From Marinobacterium_A aestuariivivens (lineage in GTDB: Bacteria; Pseudomonadota; Gammaproteobacteria; Pseudomonadales; Balneatricaceae): a DNA stretch of 64,000 nucleotides. The position numbers were made by a program, and so were the translations under genes. Below the pieces are notes generated by a model, which had not been told where the DNA came from, made no database searches, and saw only the letters and a list, made by a program, of their open reading frames with translations. Where the stretch lies: contig NZ_JBHSWE010000001.1 of NCBI RefSeq assembly GCF_042661465.1, positions 682,001 through 746,000 on the forward strand, read 5' to 3'. Below, piece after piece: positions 39,576 to 48,430 of this stretch (position 1 is the first letter of the stretch; every line of letters begins with the position of its first letter).

Positions 39576-39619
39576 CAAAACAAAAAGCCCCGCTCGTTCG
39601 AGCAGGGCTTTTTGTTTTG
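39576..39619 (-). terminator. Terminator of the tRNA-Ser gene
   Basis: A long inverted repeat, CAAAACAAAAAGCCC...GGGCTTTTTGTTTTG, around a CGCTCG-TTCG-AGCAG core. Sits 5 bases beyond the tRNA 3' end with T runs in both directions. Confidence 0.9.
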
Positions 39620-39623
39620 AATA

Positions 39624-39711
39624 TGGCGGTGAGGGAGGGATTCGAACCCTCGATACCTTGCGGTATACACACTTTCCAGGCGTGCTCCTTCGGCCACTCG
39701 GACACCTCACC
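39624..39711 (-). tRNA. serT-GGA: tRNA-Ser (anticodon GGA)
   Basis: 88 bases including an encoded CCA end. Acceptor GGTGAGG pairs with CCTCACC. The anticodon arm reads CTGGAAA with GGA at 39677-39675. A long variable arm (TATACCGCAAGGTATCG) marks the serine class, and the T arm is GAGGGTTCGAATCCCTC. Own terminator follows. Confidence 0.97.
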
Positions 39712-39945
39712 AAATTGTAGTGCACTGCGCTTATCTGCGGTCTTTGCGACCTCTTTGCTTCAGTGCCGCTCAACGTTGCACATCGTTGAGGCCGCGTAAT
39801 TTAATAGATAACTTTATGAATTGCAAACTTTTTACCGAAAAAATTTGCCGATTTCGTGTTCTCCTGCACAGACGCTTTGCGGGCGTTTCCAAGTCGGTGT
39901 TTCGGCCGGTCGAAATGAGCGTCGCAGCGGGCGTTCACGTGCCAC

Positions 39946-39974
39946 GAAAAAAGGCCGCCCCTGCGGGGCAGCCT
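39946..39974 (-). terminator. Rho-independent terminator after ftsZ
   Basis: Minus strand AGGCTGCCCC-GCA-GGGGCGGCCT (one wobble pair) followed by T6, 35 bases beyond the repaired ftsZ stop codon. It ends the ftsA-ftsZ unit before any lpxC-type gene. Confidence 0.88.
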
Positions 39975-40008
39975 GAAATACCTGAAAGGATGCAGCGCTT
40001 TGTCGGTG

Positions 40009-41204
40009 TCAGTCGGCCTGTCGACGCAGGAATGCCGGAATATCCAGGAAGTCCATGTCGTCGGTGCCGGTGCGCTTCATCGTCTGCTGCTCCGGGGTTT
40101 CCCCTCCTGCGTCCGGGCTGCACGCTCTTCGTTGCGGTTGCGCAGCACGGTCGGCAGTTCCAGCTGGCTGTAGTCGGTGGTCGGGCGGGATGCCGAGCGG
40201 CCGGCCGTGGTCGTACCGCCGTTGGCCACACGGACCTCCTGCTGCTGGGCCTGGCCGAGACCGGTGGCGACGACGGTCACCTTGATCTCTTCGCTCATCT
40301 CCGGGTCGATGACGGTTCCGACCACGATGGTGGCGTTCTCGGAAGCATACTGCTCGACGATAGCGCCGACCTCGGAGAATTCACCCAGGCTCAGGTCGAG
40401 TCCGGCCGTGATGTTGACCAGCACGCCGCGGGCACCCTTCAGATCGACGTCTTCCAACAGCGGACTGTTGATCGCCGCCTCGGTCGCTTCCAGGGCGCGA
40501 CCTTCGCCGCGGGCCTGGCCGGTGCCCATCATCGCCATGCCCATTTCCGACATCACGGTGCGCACGTCGGCGAAGTCGACGTTGATCATGCCCGGACGGA
40601 TAATCAGGTCGGCAATGCCCTGCACCGCCCCCTTGAGCACATCGTTGGCGGCGTTGAAAGCATTGAGCAGGCTGCAGTTCTTGCCCAGGACCGGCAGCAG
40701 CTTCTCGTTCGGAATGATGATCAGGGAGTCGACATGGTCCTTGAGCTCCCGGATCCCCTCTTCGGCGATCTTCAGCCGCTTGCGGCCTTCGAACGGGAAC
40801 GGGCGTGTCACCACGGCCACCGTGAGAATACCCAGTTCGCGGGCTACCTCGGCGACGATCGGCGCCGCGCCGGTGCCGGTGCCGCCGCCCATGCCGGCGG
40901 TGATGAAGACCATATCGGCACCGCTCACCATCTGGGCGATGCGCTCGCGATCTTCCAGTGCCGCCTGACGACCCACGTCGGGGTTGGCGCCGGCGCCGAG
41001 TCCCTTGGTCAGCTCGCCGCCGAGCTGTATCACGCTGCGTGCCGCCAGCCCGGACAGAGCCTGGGCATCGGTGTTGGCACAGATGAAATCGACGCCTTCA
41101 ACATCGGTGGAGACCATGTGCTGCACGGCATTGCCGCCGCCGCCGCCCACGCCTATCACCTTGATGACGGCACTCTGCGGAATGCTATCAACCAGTTCGA
41201 ACAT
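40009..41204 (-). CDS. ftsZ: Cell division GTPase FtsZ (one frameshift)
   Basis: 398 aa after repair. Tubulin-like GTPase forming the Z ring. The GTP signature GGGTGTGAAP and the VVTRPFPFEGRKR region are intact. As read, the frame ends early at 40077. Restoring one G near 40102-40105 gives the conserved tail peptide DFLDIPAFLRRQAD, which binds FtsA and ZipA, with a stop at 40009. ATG 41204 follows GGAGGGGAAAGGA. No lpxC follows, and a 263-base hairpin array separates it from ftsA. Confidence 0.96.
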
Positions 41205-41467
41205 TTCCTTTCCCCTCCAGGTGCTGCGCCGGCTTCTGGGTCCGGTCGGCAGCGCTTGATTTTGCTTTTGTTAACAACACTTGGATTGCAGGCAATTCCC
41301 ATTGCCACTTATTAACCTGGCTGACAACCAGGTTCCCTACCTGGTTGTCAATCACACCACAAAAGCTGGCGCAGGTGCGCGGACATGCTGGCGTTTGTGG
41401 CGTTCGCATTGGCCTGCGGCCAATGATGAAGCATCCCTGCTTCATGTATTAACCCGCCGGGTTAATA
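41205..41467 (-). promoter_or_regulatory. ftsA-ftsZ spacer: hairpin array with GGGA loops
   Basis: Seven inverted repeats in ftsZ leader orientation. ATTAACCCG/CGGGTTAAT (41448-41466); ATGAAGCA-GGGA-TGCTTCAT (41426-41445); ATTGGCC/GGCCAAT (41408-41424); CCACAAA/TTTGTGG (41357-41400); TGACAACCAGG with loop TAGGGAA (41322-41350); GGCAAT-GGGA-ATTGCC (41291-41306); TTGTTAACAA (41268-41277). Then comes GGAGGGGAAAGGA as ftsZ RBS. GGA in hairpin loops plus GGA at the RBS is the known layout of CsrA/RsmA targets; control of ftsZ this way is inferred. Confidence 0.65.
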
Positions 41468-42724
41468 TCAATAATTGCCCTGAAACCAGGACTTCATCCG
41501 TTCCAGAATACCGGGGCCACCCGGCGCTTCGGCGACCGCTGCCTCGGCCCGCATACTCCCCTCGGCGCCATAGCCGCCATCGAGGTTCTGATGGGCGTGG
41601 ATCAGCAGTCCCAGCCCCGTCGCGTAGATCGGATCGCGCAGAATATCCTCCATGCCATGGACACCCTCCGGGCACGCCAGCCGGACCGGTATGTGGAAAA
41701 TCTCCTCGGCCAGCTCGACCGCCCCTTCCATCTTGGCGGTACCGCCTGTCAGCACGATACCGGCGGCCACCATGTCCTCGAAACCGGAGCGGCGCAGCTG
41801 CGCCTGCACCAGCGTGAACAGCTCGTCGTAGCGAGGCTCGACCACCTCGGCCAGCGCCTGGCGCGAAAGACTGCGTGGCGGCCGTTCCCCGACACTCGGT
41901 ACCTTGATGGTCTCGTCGGCGCGGGCCAGCTGCGCCAGGGCGCAGGCATACTTGACCTTGAGTTCCTCGGCATTCTGGGTCGGGGTGCGCAGCGCCATGG
42001 CGATATCGCTGGTCACCTGGTCGCCGGCGACCGGAATCGAACAGGTATAGCGGATGGCGCCGCCGATGAAGACAGCGATGTCGGTGGTGCCGCCGCCGAT
42101 ATCCACCAGGCAGACGCCCAGCTCCTTTTCGTCGTCGGTCAGCACCGAATAGCTGGAGGCAAGCTGCTGCAGCACGATGGCGTCGACACCCAGACCGCAG
42201 CGGCGGATGCATTTGTCGATGTTCTGCACCGCGTTGATCGAGCCGGTGACCAGGTGCACCTTTGCTTCGAGGCGTACACCGGACATGCCGAGCGGCTCCT
42301 TGATGCCCTCCTGGCTGTCAATCAGGTATTCCTGCGGCAGGATATGAATGATCTTCTGGTCGGCAGGTATCGCTACGGCCCGGGCGGCATCGATCACCCG
42401 GTCGAGGTCCTGCTCGGTGACTTCGCGCTCCCGTACCGCGACGATGCCATGCGAATTCAGGCTGCTGATATGGCTGCCGGCGATGCCGACCGAGACGGAA
42501 TGCACCTTGCAGCCGGCCATCAGTTCAGCTTCCTCGACGGCACGCTGAATCGAGTTGACGGTGGCCTCGATATTGACGACGACGCCCCGTTTCAGCCCCT
42601 GGGACGGATGCGAGCCTATACCGACCAGTTCAATACGGCCACTGGGACCGGCCTCTCCAATCAGGCACACGACCTTGGAGGTTCCGATATCGAGTCCGAC
42701 GATCATATTGTTTTCGGTCAGCAT
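41468..42724 (-). CDS. ftsA: Cell division protein FtsA
   Basis: 418 aa, actin-like ATPase tethering FtsZ to the membrane. IVGLDIGTSKV (phosphate 1), CLVDIGGGTTDIAVF (phosphate 2) and GIVLTGGTAKMEGAV (adenosine motif) are visible, and the C-terminal amphipathic helix ends ERMKSWFQGNY. ATG 42724 is preceded by GGATGA; a TTG five codons upstream is the alternative. No ftsQ lies upstream: 480 bases of AT-rich non-coding DNA precede it, so ftsA and ftsZ appear to form their own unit. Confidence 0.95.
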   Translation of the reverse strand: MLTENNMIVGLDIGTSKVVCLIGEAGPSGRIELVGIGSHPSQGLKRGVVVNIEATVNSIQRAVEEAELMAGCKVHSVSVGIAGSHISSLNSHGIVAVREREVTEQDLDRVIDAARAVAIPADQKIIHILPQEYLIDSQEGIKEPLGMSGVRLEAKVHLVTGSINAVQNIDKCIRRCGLGVDAIVLQQLASSYSVLTDDEKELGVCLVDIGGGTTDIAVFIGGAIRYTCSIPVAGDQVTSDIAMALRTPTQNAEELKVKYACALAQLARADETIKVPSVGERPPRSLSRQALAEVVEPRYDELFTLVQAQLRRSGFEDMVAAGIVLTGGTAKMEGAVELAEEIFHIPVRLACPEGVHGMEDILRDPIYATGLGLLIHAHQNLDGGYGAEGSMRAEAAVAEAPGGPGILERMKSWFQGNY

Positions 42725-43204
42725 TTTGCCGTCATCCAAAAAAGAATGGGTCAGTTCTTAAGAACCCCCGGCGCTTTTGGCGTTTCCTGCGCTCTACCCG
42801 GAAACGTCAGCAACTTGCGCGCCAACTTGTATCGCTCTTTTGCCAACAACCGTTATAGCAGGCCCTCGCTGAAAATGTACAAAAAAACAACAGCTGCTGT
42901 CATCTTTTTATCGGCAAACTTTTGCCTTTATTTAGCGAAATTCTTTGCCTTTCAGGCGGATAGCTATTGCCGCCCTGTCAAAACTTGCCGCTCTGCCGGG
43001 TATTTAGCCGTAAAATCCACAATCTTTTTCTAAAGAAAAAATCAAGATCAAACGCTGATATTTTCATCATCAATCAATATTTAATATTGATTATTAGCCA
43101 AAAAATCAAGATTGATTCCTGATAAATCATGAAATTTATCAGGACCGGATAATGATTTCATACAGACAGGTTACCGGTGATATAACAATCAATACCGGCT
43201 GTTT
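42725..43204. promoter_or_regulatory. AT-rich, hairpin-rich region upstream of ftsA
   Basis: About 480 bases, far more AT-rich than the surroundings from 42880 on. It carries perfect inverted repeats: GGCAAA-CT-TTTGCC (42913-42926), AATCAATATT/AATATTGATT (43072-43092) and CCTGATAAAT/ATTTATCAGG (43118-43143). It must hold the ftsA promoter and the end of the upstream gene. The 43118 hairpin lacks a T run and is not a convincing terminator. Confidence 0.5.
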
Positions 43205-43846
43205 TCAGCCTCTGCGGCCATAGCCGTAATCGATGATCTCGCTCTGCCAGTCCAGAGGCGGCTGGCATCGCTCCAGATAGTGGCGCAGGCGGGTCCTGCC
43301 GTCCGCCAGGAAGCTGCTGTCGAGAAAGTTGTCGAGCACTTCCGGGCCCTGGGAAGCGGCCGCCTGGAGACAAAAACGCAGGTAGCGTGGAAACGGCAAT
43401 ATGTCATCGCGCCAGAGCCGCCCCGGGTAATACTGGCCGACCCGGCGCTGATACTCGGCCTCGGTAATGCATTTGTTGAGGCGGTATTCCTCGTCGCTGT
43501 AGCGCGTGCAGATCCGCCCCGGGCGGATGCTGCCGTCGGCTTCGCGGGCCTCGACCTCGATCCAGCGAAAACGATGTTCGCGCTCGTACAACGCCTCGAA
43601 ATCGGCTTCCGGGCAATCGAATGCCGAACAGATGATCTCGCACCCCGGCGCCGGCTCCGTCGAGCAGGAGGCGATCTCGAGACTGGCCGGATCCGCCCGA
43701 TGACGGCTGAAAAACACCACCCCGACCTTGTTGAAGATGCGGCGATAACCCGGTACCCGCACCAGGCGGAAACGCTCGAGTCCCGGTACCGTTTCCCGGG
43801 CGGAGCCTTCCGACAGCAGCGAGCCGTAACCGAAAACCCTGATCAT
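43205..43846 (-). CDS. Gamma-glutamylcyclotransferase-fold protein
   Basis: 213 aa. Begins MIRVFGYGSLL, the YGSL substrate-loop motif of the AIG2/GGCT fold, and has an acidic catalytic-region segment (LYEREHRFRW). Proteins of this fold form 5-oxoproline from gamma-glutamyl compounds or act in related chemistry; the exact substrate is unknown. It overlaps rmuC by four bases (ATGA), so the two are co-translated. Confidence 0.75.
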   Translation of the reverse strand: MIRVFGYGSLLSEGSARETVPGLERFRLVRVPGYRRIFNKVGVVFFSRHRADPASLEIASCSTEPAPGCEIICSAFDCPEADFEALYEREHRFRWIEVEAREADGSIRPGRICTRYSDEEYRLNKCITEAEYQRRVGQYYPGRLWRDDILPFPRYLRFCLQAAASQGPEVLDNFLDSSFLADGRTRLRHYLERCQPPLDWQSEIIDYGYGRRG

Positions 43847-45335
43847 TCCTCGTTCTCCATCAACTGTTCGGGCGCCCCGTCCCCATCCGCGCCGAATCCC
43901 GCCGGCAGGCTTTTCTTGCCAACGGCGCCGAGGCGGTGCAGCGCGGCGGCCTGGCTGACCAGGCTGCCGCGGCCGCTGCTCAGGCGCTTGTGGGCGGTAT
44001 CCCAGGCCTGGCGGCTGCGCTCCAGATGGCGGCCGATCTCGTCGACAGACTCGACGAAGCCGACGAACTTGTCGATCAGCTCGCCGCCGCGCCGGGCGAT
44101 CTCCTGGGCATTGCGGTTCTGGTATTCGTTGCGCCAGATATGGTTGATGGTGCGCAGCGTCACCAGCAGGGTGGTCGGGCTGACCAGAATGATATTGCGC
44201 TCATAGGCGAAGCGCACCAGTTCCGGATCCTGCTCCAGCGCCAGCAGAAAGGCCCCCTCGATGGGGATGAACTGCAACACGAAATCGAGGCTGCGCACCC
44301 CTCGAGGCGTTCGTAGGCCTTGTCGCCGAGCCCCCGCACGTGACCGCGCAGCGACTGCAGATGGTCGCGCAGCAGCCGCGCCCGCTCGCCGTCGTCCTCG
44401 CTGGAGCAGTACTGCTCGTAGGCGGTCAGGGACACCTTGGCATCGATAATCACGTCCTTGTTATCCGGCAGGCGCACGATCACGTCCGGCTGATAGCGCC
44501 GGCTGCCGTCGTTGATCGACACCTGCAGCTCGAACTCGTGGCCGGCGCGCAGGCCCGAGGACTCCAGCACCCGGGCCAGTACCACCTCGCCCCAGTTGCC
44601 CTGGGTCTTGCTTTCGCCCTTGAGCGCCCGGGTCAGGTTGATGGCATCCTGGCTCATCTGCTGATTGAGCTGCTTGAGCTGATGGATCTGCTCGTGCAGC
44701 GCGCGCCTGTCCTTCGCCTCGCGGTCGTAGACATCTTCGACGCGCCGCTTGAACTCGCCGAGCTGCTCGCGCAGCGGCGTCAGCAGCTGGCCGATGCTGT
44801 CGCGGTTGCCGGCGCTGAAACGGGCCGACTTCTCGTCGAAAATCCGGTTGGCAAGATTCTGGAATTCGGTCTTGAGCTGGTCCCGCGCCTCGGTCAGCAG
44901 ACGCAGTTTCTCGTCCTGGGCCTGGCGTTCCGCCTCGGTGCGGCTTTCCAGCTCGATGAACTGCTCGTTGCGCCGGCTCAGCAGTTGCTGCACCGAATCG
45001 AGTGAACGCTCGAGGTCGGCGTTCTCCTCCTCCAGCCGTTCGAGCTGGTGCACCCGCTCGATCAGCTGGGCACGGGCCAGCTCCAGCTGTCGCGCCTCGC
45101 GATCACGCTGTTCGTAACGCTGTTGCAGCTGTTCCTGCTGTCGCCGCCCCTGGCTGCACTGCTCCTCCAGCTGCTCCTGCTGCTGCCCGAGCAGAGCCAG
45201 TTGCTGTGCCAGCGCCTGCTGCTGCTCAAGGTCCGCAGCACGGCGCCGGGAACTCCAGAGCAGGGTCATCAGGGTCGCAAGCAGGGCGCCGGTCAGCAGT
45301 CCCGCCGCCAGACTCGGGGGATCCAGAGAAGCCAT
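43843..45335 (-). CDS. rmuC: DNA recombination protein RmuC (one frameshift)
   Basis: 497 aa after repair. An N-terminal membrane anchor (residues about 8-28), a long Gln/Glu-rich coiled coil (about 35-150), then the RmuC nuclease-like domain (LKGESKTQGNWGEVVLARVL, DVIIDAKVSLTAYEQY). One G is missing near 44298-44302 (RLEG-VRSLDFVLQF). RmuC limits inversions and rearrangements at short inverted repeats, notable in a genome this rich in them. Confidence 0.9.
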
Positions 45336-45341
45336 CGCCCG

Positions 45342-45692
45342 TTACCAGTAAAGATAGAGCGCGACGATGGAGGCCAGCACCAGCGGCAACATCACGAAGA
45401 GGGTACGGACATGACCCAGAACGCGCTGCAGCAACGCCAGATGCAGGACAGGGAAGGTCAGGAACAGGCACAGCAACGGAATCCACCACTCCAGCAGGCG
45501 AAAGCCGTAGGCCATGGCACCGACCAGGGTCAGGGCTGCCAGATTGCCGATCATTACCACCGTAACCTGACCGTTGCGGGTCTGGGCAAAGGCCGGTCGC
45601 TCGGTGTCCGGCAGCTTGTTGATGGCACCGGCACTCAATGCAGCGGACATCGAAACGAAACCGGTAAGCAGAAAAAGTACGAGGGGATCCAA
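45342..45692 (-). CDS. Small integral membrane protein
   Basis: 116 aa with three or four hydrophobic helices (PLVLFLLTGFVSMSAALSAG, VVMIGNLAALTLVGAMAYGF, LFVMLPLVLASIVALYLYW). Six bases upstream of rmuC on the same strand, so probably co-transcribed. I do not recognise the family. Confidence 0.65.
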   Translation of the reverse strand: MDPLVLFLLTGFVSMSAALSAGAINKLPDTERPAFAQTRNGQVTVVMIGNLAALTLVGAMAYGFRLLEWWIPLLCLFLTFPVLHLALLQRVLGHVRTLFVMLPLVLASIVALYLYW

Positions 45693-45848
45693 TTGAAACG
45701 CTCCTGTCAGTCATCCTTGGCCCGCATTGTACGGGAATTGCCCGGCCTCCCCCAGCCTTTCGCACCACTGCTTCTTTGCCCGCTTTTGCACCCGCCGCAC
45801 GCCACTGCTAACATCCTGCCACTGTTCAATTCAGAAGGCCGGAAACGG

Positions 45849-46906
45849 ATGCCGCTGCTAAGACGCCTGCGCAAACTCGTCTACCACCATTTCAAGGAAA
45901 TGAAATGGCAGGCATTGCTGCTGCTGTTGCTGGGCTATGTACTGATCAACTGGCTGGTTCTGAGCCGGCTCGGCGAACAGGACCTGACTGGCAGCGACTA
46001 CTTCTACTGGCTGCTGGTCACCGCCTCGACCGTCGGCTACGGCGATCTGTCGCCGGAGACCGCCGGCGGCAAACTCTACACCGCCTTCGTCGTGATCCCC
46101 TTCGGCCTCGGACTCTTTGCCGTGACCGTCGGCAAGATCGCCGCCTTCAGCGCCTACCAATGGAGAAAAGGGCTTATGGGCTTGAAAGCTCTTAACCTGA
46201 GCGACCATATCCTGGTCATCGGCTGGGATCCCGTGCGCACCCTCAGCTGCTGCGTCTGCTGCTGATCGAAGCCGAGCAGCACCGCGGCCGCACGCTCTGT
46301 CTGTGCGTCAGCGACGAGATCGAAAACCCGCTGCCCGGCGAGATCGAGTTCGTGCGGGTCTCGGCCTACAACGATGCCGGCGAGATGGCCCGCGCCTGCA
46401 TCGACCGGGCCTCCAGCATCATTATCGACTGCGCCCGCGACGACAGCACCCTGGCCGCGGCACTCTACAGCCACAGCTGCAATCCAAAAGCCCACACCAT
46501 CGCCTATTTCCGCGACGAATCCCTCGCCCGGCTGCTGAAGCACCACTGTCCGAATATCGAGTGCACGCCGTCGGTGGCGGTCGAGCTGATGGTCAAGGCC
46601 GCGATGGACCCCGGCTCCAGCGCCCTGCACCACCAGTTGCTCAGTGCCGCCCAGGGCATGACCCAGTATTCGATCCGCTACCCCGAGTCGCTGCCGCCGG
46701 TGACCATCCGCAGCCTGTTCGGCCCGCTCAAGGAGCTGTACCAGGCCACCCTGATCGCGGTCGATGTCGAGGCCGACGGCCAGCCCGAGGTCAATCCGCA
46801 GCTGGACCTCGAAATCCATACAGGCTCCCTGATCTACTACATCGCGCCGCAGCGCATCCGGGAATTCGACTGGGCGACGCTCACGACCGATGTCGCTCAA
46901 TCATGA
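45849..46906 (+). CDS. Potassium channel with TrkA-N/RCK domain (one frameshift)
   Basis: About 352 aa after repair. Two transmembrane helices (residues about 20-40 and 78-98) flank the pore with selectivity filter TVGYGD at 61-66. A Rossmann-type regulatory domain starts at SDHILVIGW. One C is missing near 46230-46232 (GWDP-RAHPQLLRLLL). KtrB/Kch-like K+ channels of this design are gated by ligand binding to the RCK domain. ATG 45849. Confidence 0.86.
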
Positions 46907-46907
46907 C

Positions 46908-46986
46908 GTAGGGCGGAATGAGGGCACCGAATTTCGCCGTTGTTCGACAAATCCGCGGTGGAATTCGCAGGCTCATTCCACCCTAC
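46908..46986. repeat. Family B repeat, full inverted copy
   Basis: GTAGGGCGGAATGAG on the left and CTCATTCCACCCTAC on the right enclose GGTGGAATTCG. Starts two bases after the K+ channel stop codon. Confidence 0.8.
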
Positions 46987-47068
46987 GCAGACAATTGCGA
47001 CGGCGACGACCCGCAAGTGGAAAAATGCTATAGTGGCGCCCCTTTTCGAACAGACCGTCTTTGCCCCC

Positions 47069-47710
47069 ATGACCGACTTTATCGTCAACGAAGCCATCGA
47101 GGACTACGCCTTTCTCAGCACCGGCCCGGAGCCCGCACTGCTGCAGGAGCTGATCGATGAAACCAATCGCAACATGGGCTGGCCGCAGAAGCTGTCGGGG
47201 CGACTGGTCGGCCGGACGCTGAAGATGCTGGCGGCACTGACACGGCCGAAGGTGGCGCTGGAGATCGGCATGTTCACCGGCTATTCGGCGCTCTCGATCG
47301 CCGAGGGCATGCCCGATGACGGCCGGCTGATCTGCTGCGAAACCAACCCCCGCGCGATCGAGTTCGCCCAGGGCTTTTTCGACCGCAGCGAGCATGGCCA
47401 CAAGATCGAAGTGATCTTCGGACGTGCCCTCGATACGCTGGAGACGCTGGATCTGGAACTGGATTTCAGCTTTATCGATGCCGACAAGCGCAATTACCTG
47501 GAATACTACGAGCGGGTCAAGGCGATGACCCGCTCCGGCGGCCTGATCGTGCTCGACAATGTGCTCTGGTCCGGCAAGGTGCTGCAGCCGGAGTCCGAAA
47601 TCGACGATACGCTGGTCGAGCTGAACCGCCGTATCGCCGCGGACAGCGATGTCGAGAACATCTTCCTGACGGTGCGCGACGGCATCAATGTGGTGCGCAA
47701 GCTCACGTAG
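47069..47710 (+). CDS. Class I SAM O-methyltransferase
   Basis: 213 aa. Caffeoyl-CoA/catechol-type O-methyltransferase: SAM motif I ALEIGMFTGYSALSIAEGMP, LDFSFIDADKRNYLEYYE (metal and substrate Asp), GGLIVLDNVLWSGKV. The small-molecule acceptor is unknown. ATG 47069 is preferred; earlier in-frame codons read through repeat DNA. An extended -10 TGCTATAGT lies at 47026-47034. The stop codon TAG is part of a family B repeat. Confidence 0.85.
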   Translation: MTDFIVNEAIEDYAFLSTGPEPALLQELIDETNRNMGWPQKLSGRLVGRTLKMLAALTRPKVALEIGMFTGYSALSIAEGMPDDGRLICCETNPRAIEFAQGFFDRSEHGHKIEVIFGRALDTLETLDLELDFSFIDADKRNYLEYYERVKAMTRSGGLIVLDNVLWSGKVLQPESEIDDTLVELNRRIAADSDVENIFLTVRDGINVVRKLT

Positions 47711-47765
47711 GTTGGAATGGTGCCCAGTAGGTTGGAATGATGTCCCGAAGGGACGAATTCCGACG
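47707..47765. repeat. Family B repeat, tandem partial copies at OMT stop
   Basis: GTAGGTTGGAATGGTGCC, then a second GTAGGTTGGAATGATG with CGAATTCCGAC. The first TAG (47708-47710) is the stop codon of the methyltransferase. Confidence 0.75.
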
Positions 47766-47804
47766 CGGGCATAGCACGGGGTTCGAACCCGGTACCTCAT
47801 GGAC

Positions 47805-48401
47805 TCAATGCGTCACCGGCGCGAGGTCCCCCACCAGCGCATCGCGCAGCGCCGGGCTCAACTCCGTCGCCTCGACGCGGTAGGCGGGATGTCCGATGCC
47901 GGCCGTCACCTTGGCGCCGGCACAGGCCGCCCCGACCATTTCAGGCGTCAACTCGAAGCGCAGGAAATGCACGCTGGAGGTCTTGTCCTCGGTGCTACGT
48001 TCCATATCCTCATCGGCGATCGGCGTGACTCTGTCCAGGTCCCCGACCCGCATCCAGACCCGGTGCTCGATGCCGACCATCTCGGCCAGGCGCCGGTGGC
48101 GCTCCTCGACGTCGGTGAACTCGATCATCATCGTCGCCTTCCAGTTGCTGCCATCGGGGATCAGCGGGTTGTAGGCATCGAGCTCGTCCTGGATCTCCTG
48201 TACCTCGAACAGCTTCTCGACCCGAAGCATCTCCTGGATCTGGTACTGGATGGTGGTCCTGTCCTCGAAAAACAGCCGCACATGCTCGCCGAGCATCAGT
48301 TGCCGGTTGCGCTTGTGGCTCATCACCTCGGCGCGGAATTCGGCACGGCGCCGGGCATAGGTCTCCAGCGACCAGAGATCGTCAGGGGTCAGTTTGGTCA
48401 T
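47805..48401 (-). CDS. DUF3501 family protein
   Basis: 198 aa. It matches the DUF3501 pattern: an Arg-rich N-terminus (YARRRAEFRAEVMSHKRNRQ), FFEDRTTIQYQIQEMLRVEK and NPLIPDGSNWKATMMIEFTD. Function is unknown. DUF3501 genes are repeatedly found with rubrerythrin and a GlpC-like Fe-S protein, exactly as here, which points to peroxide or iron-sulfur stress. Confidence 0.88.
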   Translation of the reverse strand: MTKLTPDDLWSLETYARRRAEFRAEVMSHKRNRQLMLGEHVRLFFEDRTTIQYQIQEMLRVEKLFEVQEIQDELDAYNPLIPDGSNWKATMMIEFTDVEERHRRLAEMVGIEHRVWMRVGDLDRVTPIADEDMERSTEDKTSSVHFLRFELTPEMVGAACAGAKVTAGIGHPAYRVEATELSPALRDALVGDLAPVTH

Positions 48402-48430
48402 GGCTAAACTCCGCTACTTGATACAAAAAT

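Noticed and set aside
39485..39799. Open frames overlapping the tRNA-Ser gene
   Set aside because: They read through the tRNA and its terminator; no RBS or homology.
42880..43150. Possible replication origin in the AT-rich tract
   Set aside because: Only one weak DnaA-box-like ATCCACA is visible, with no dnaA, dnaN, gidA or parA nearby.
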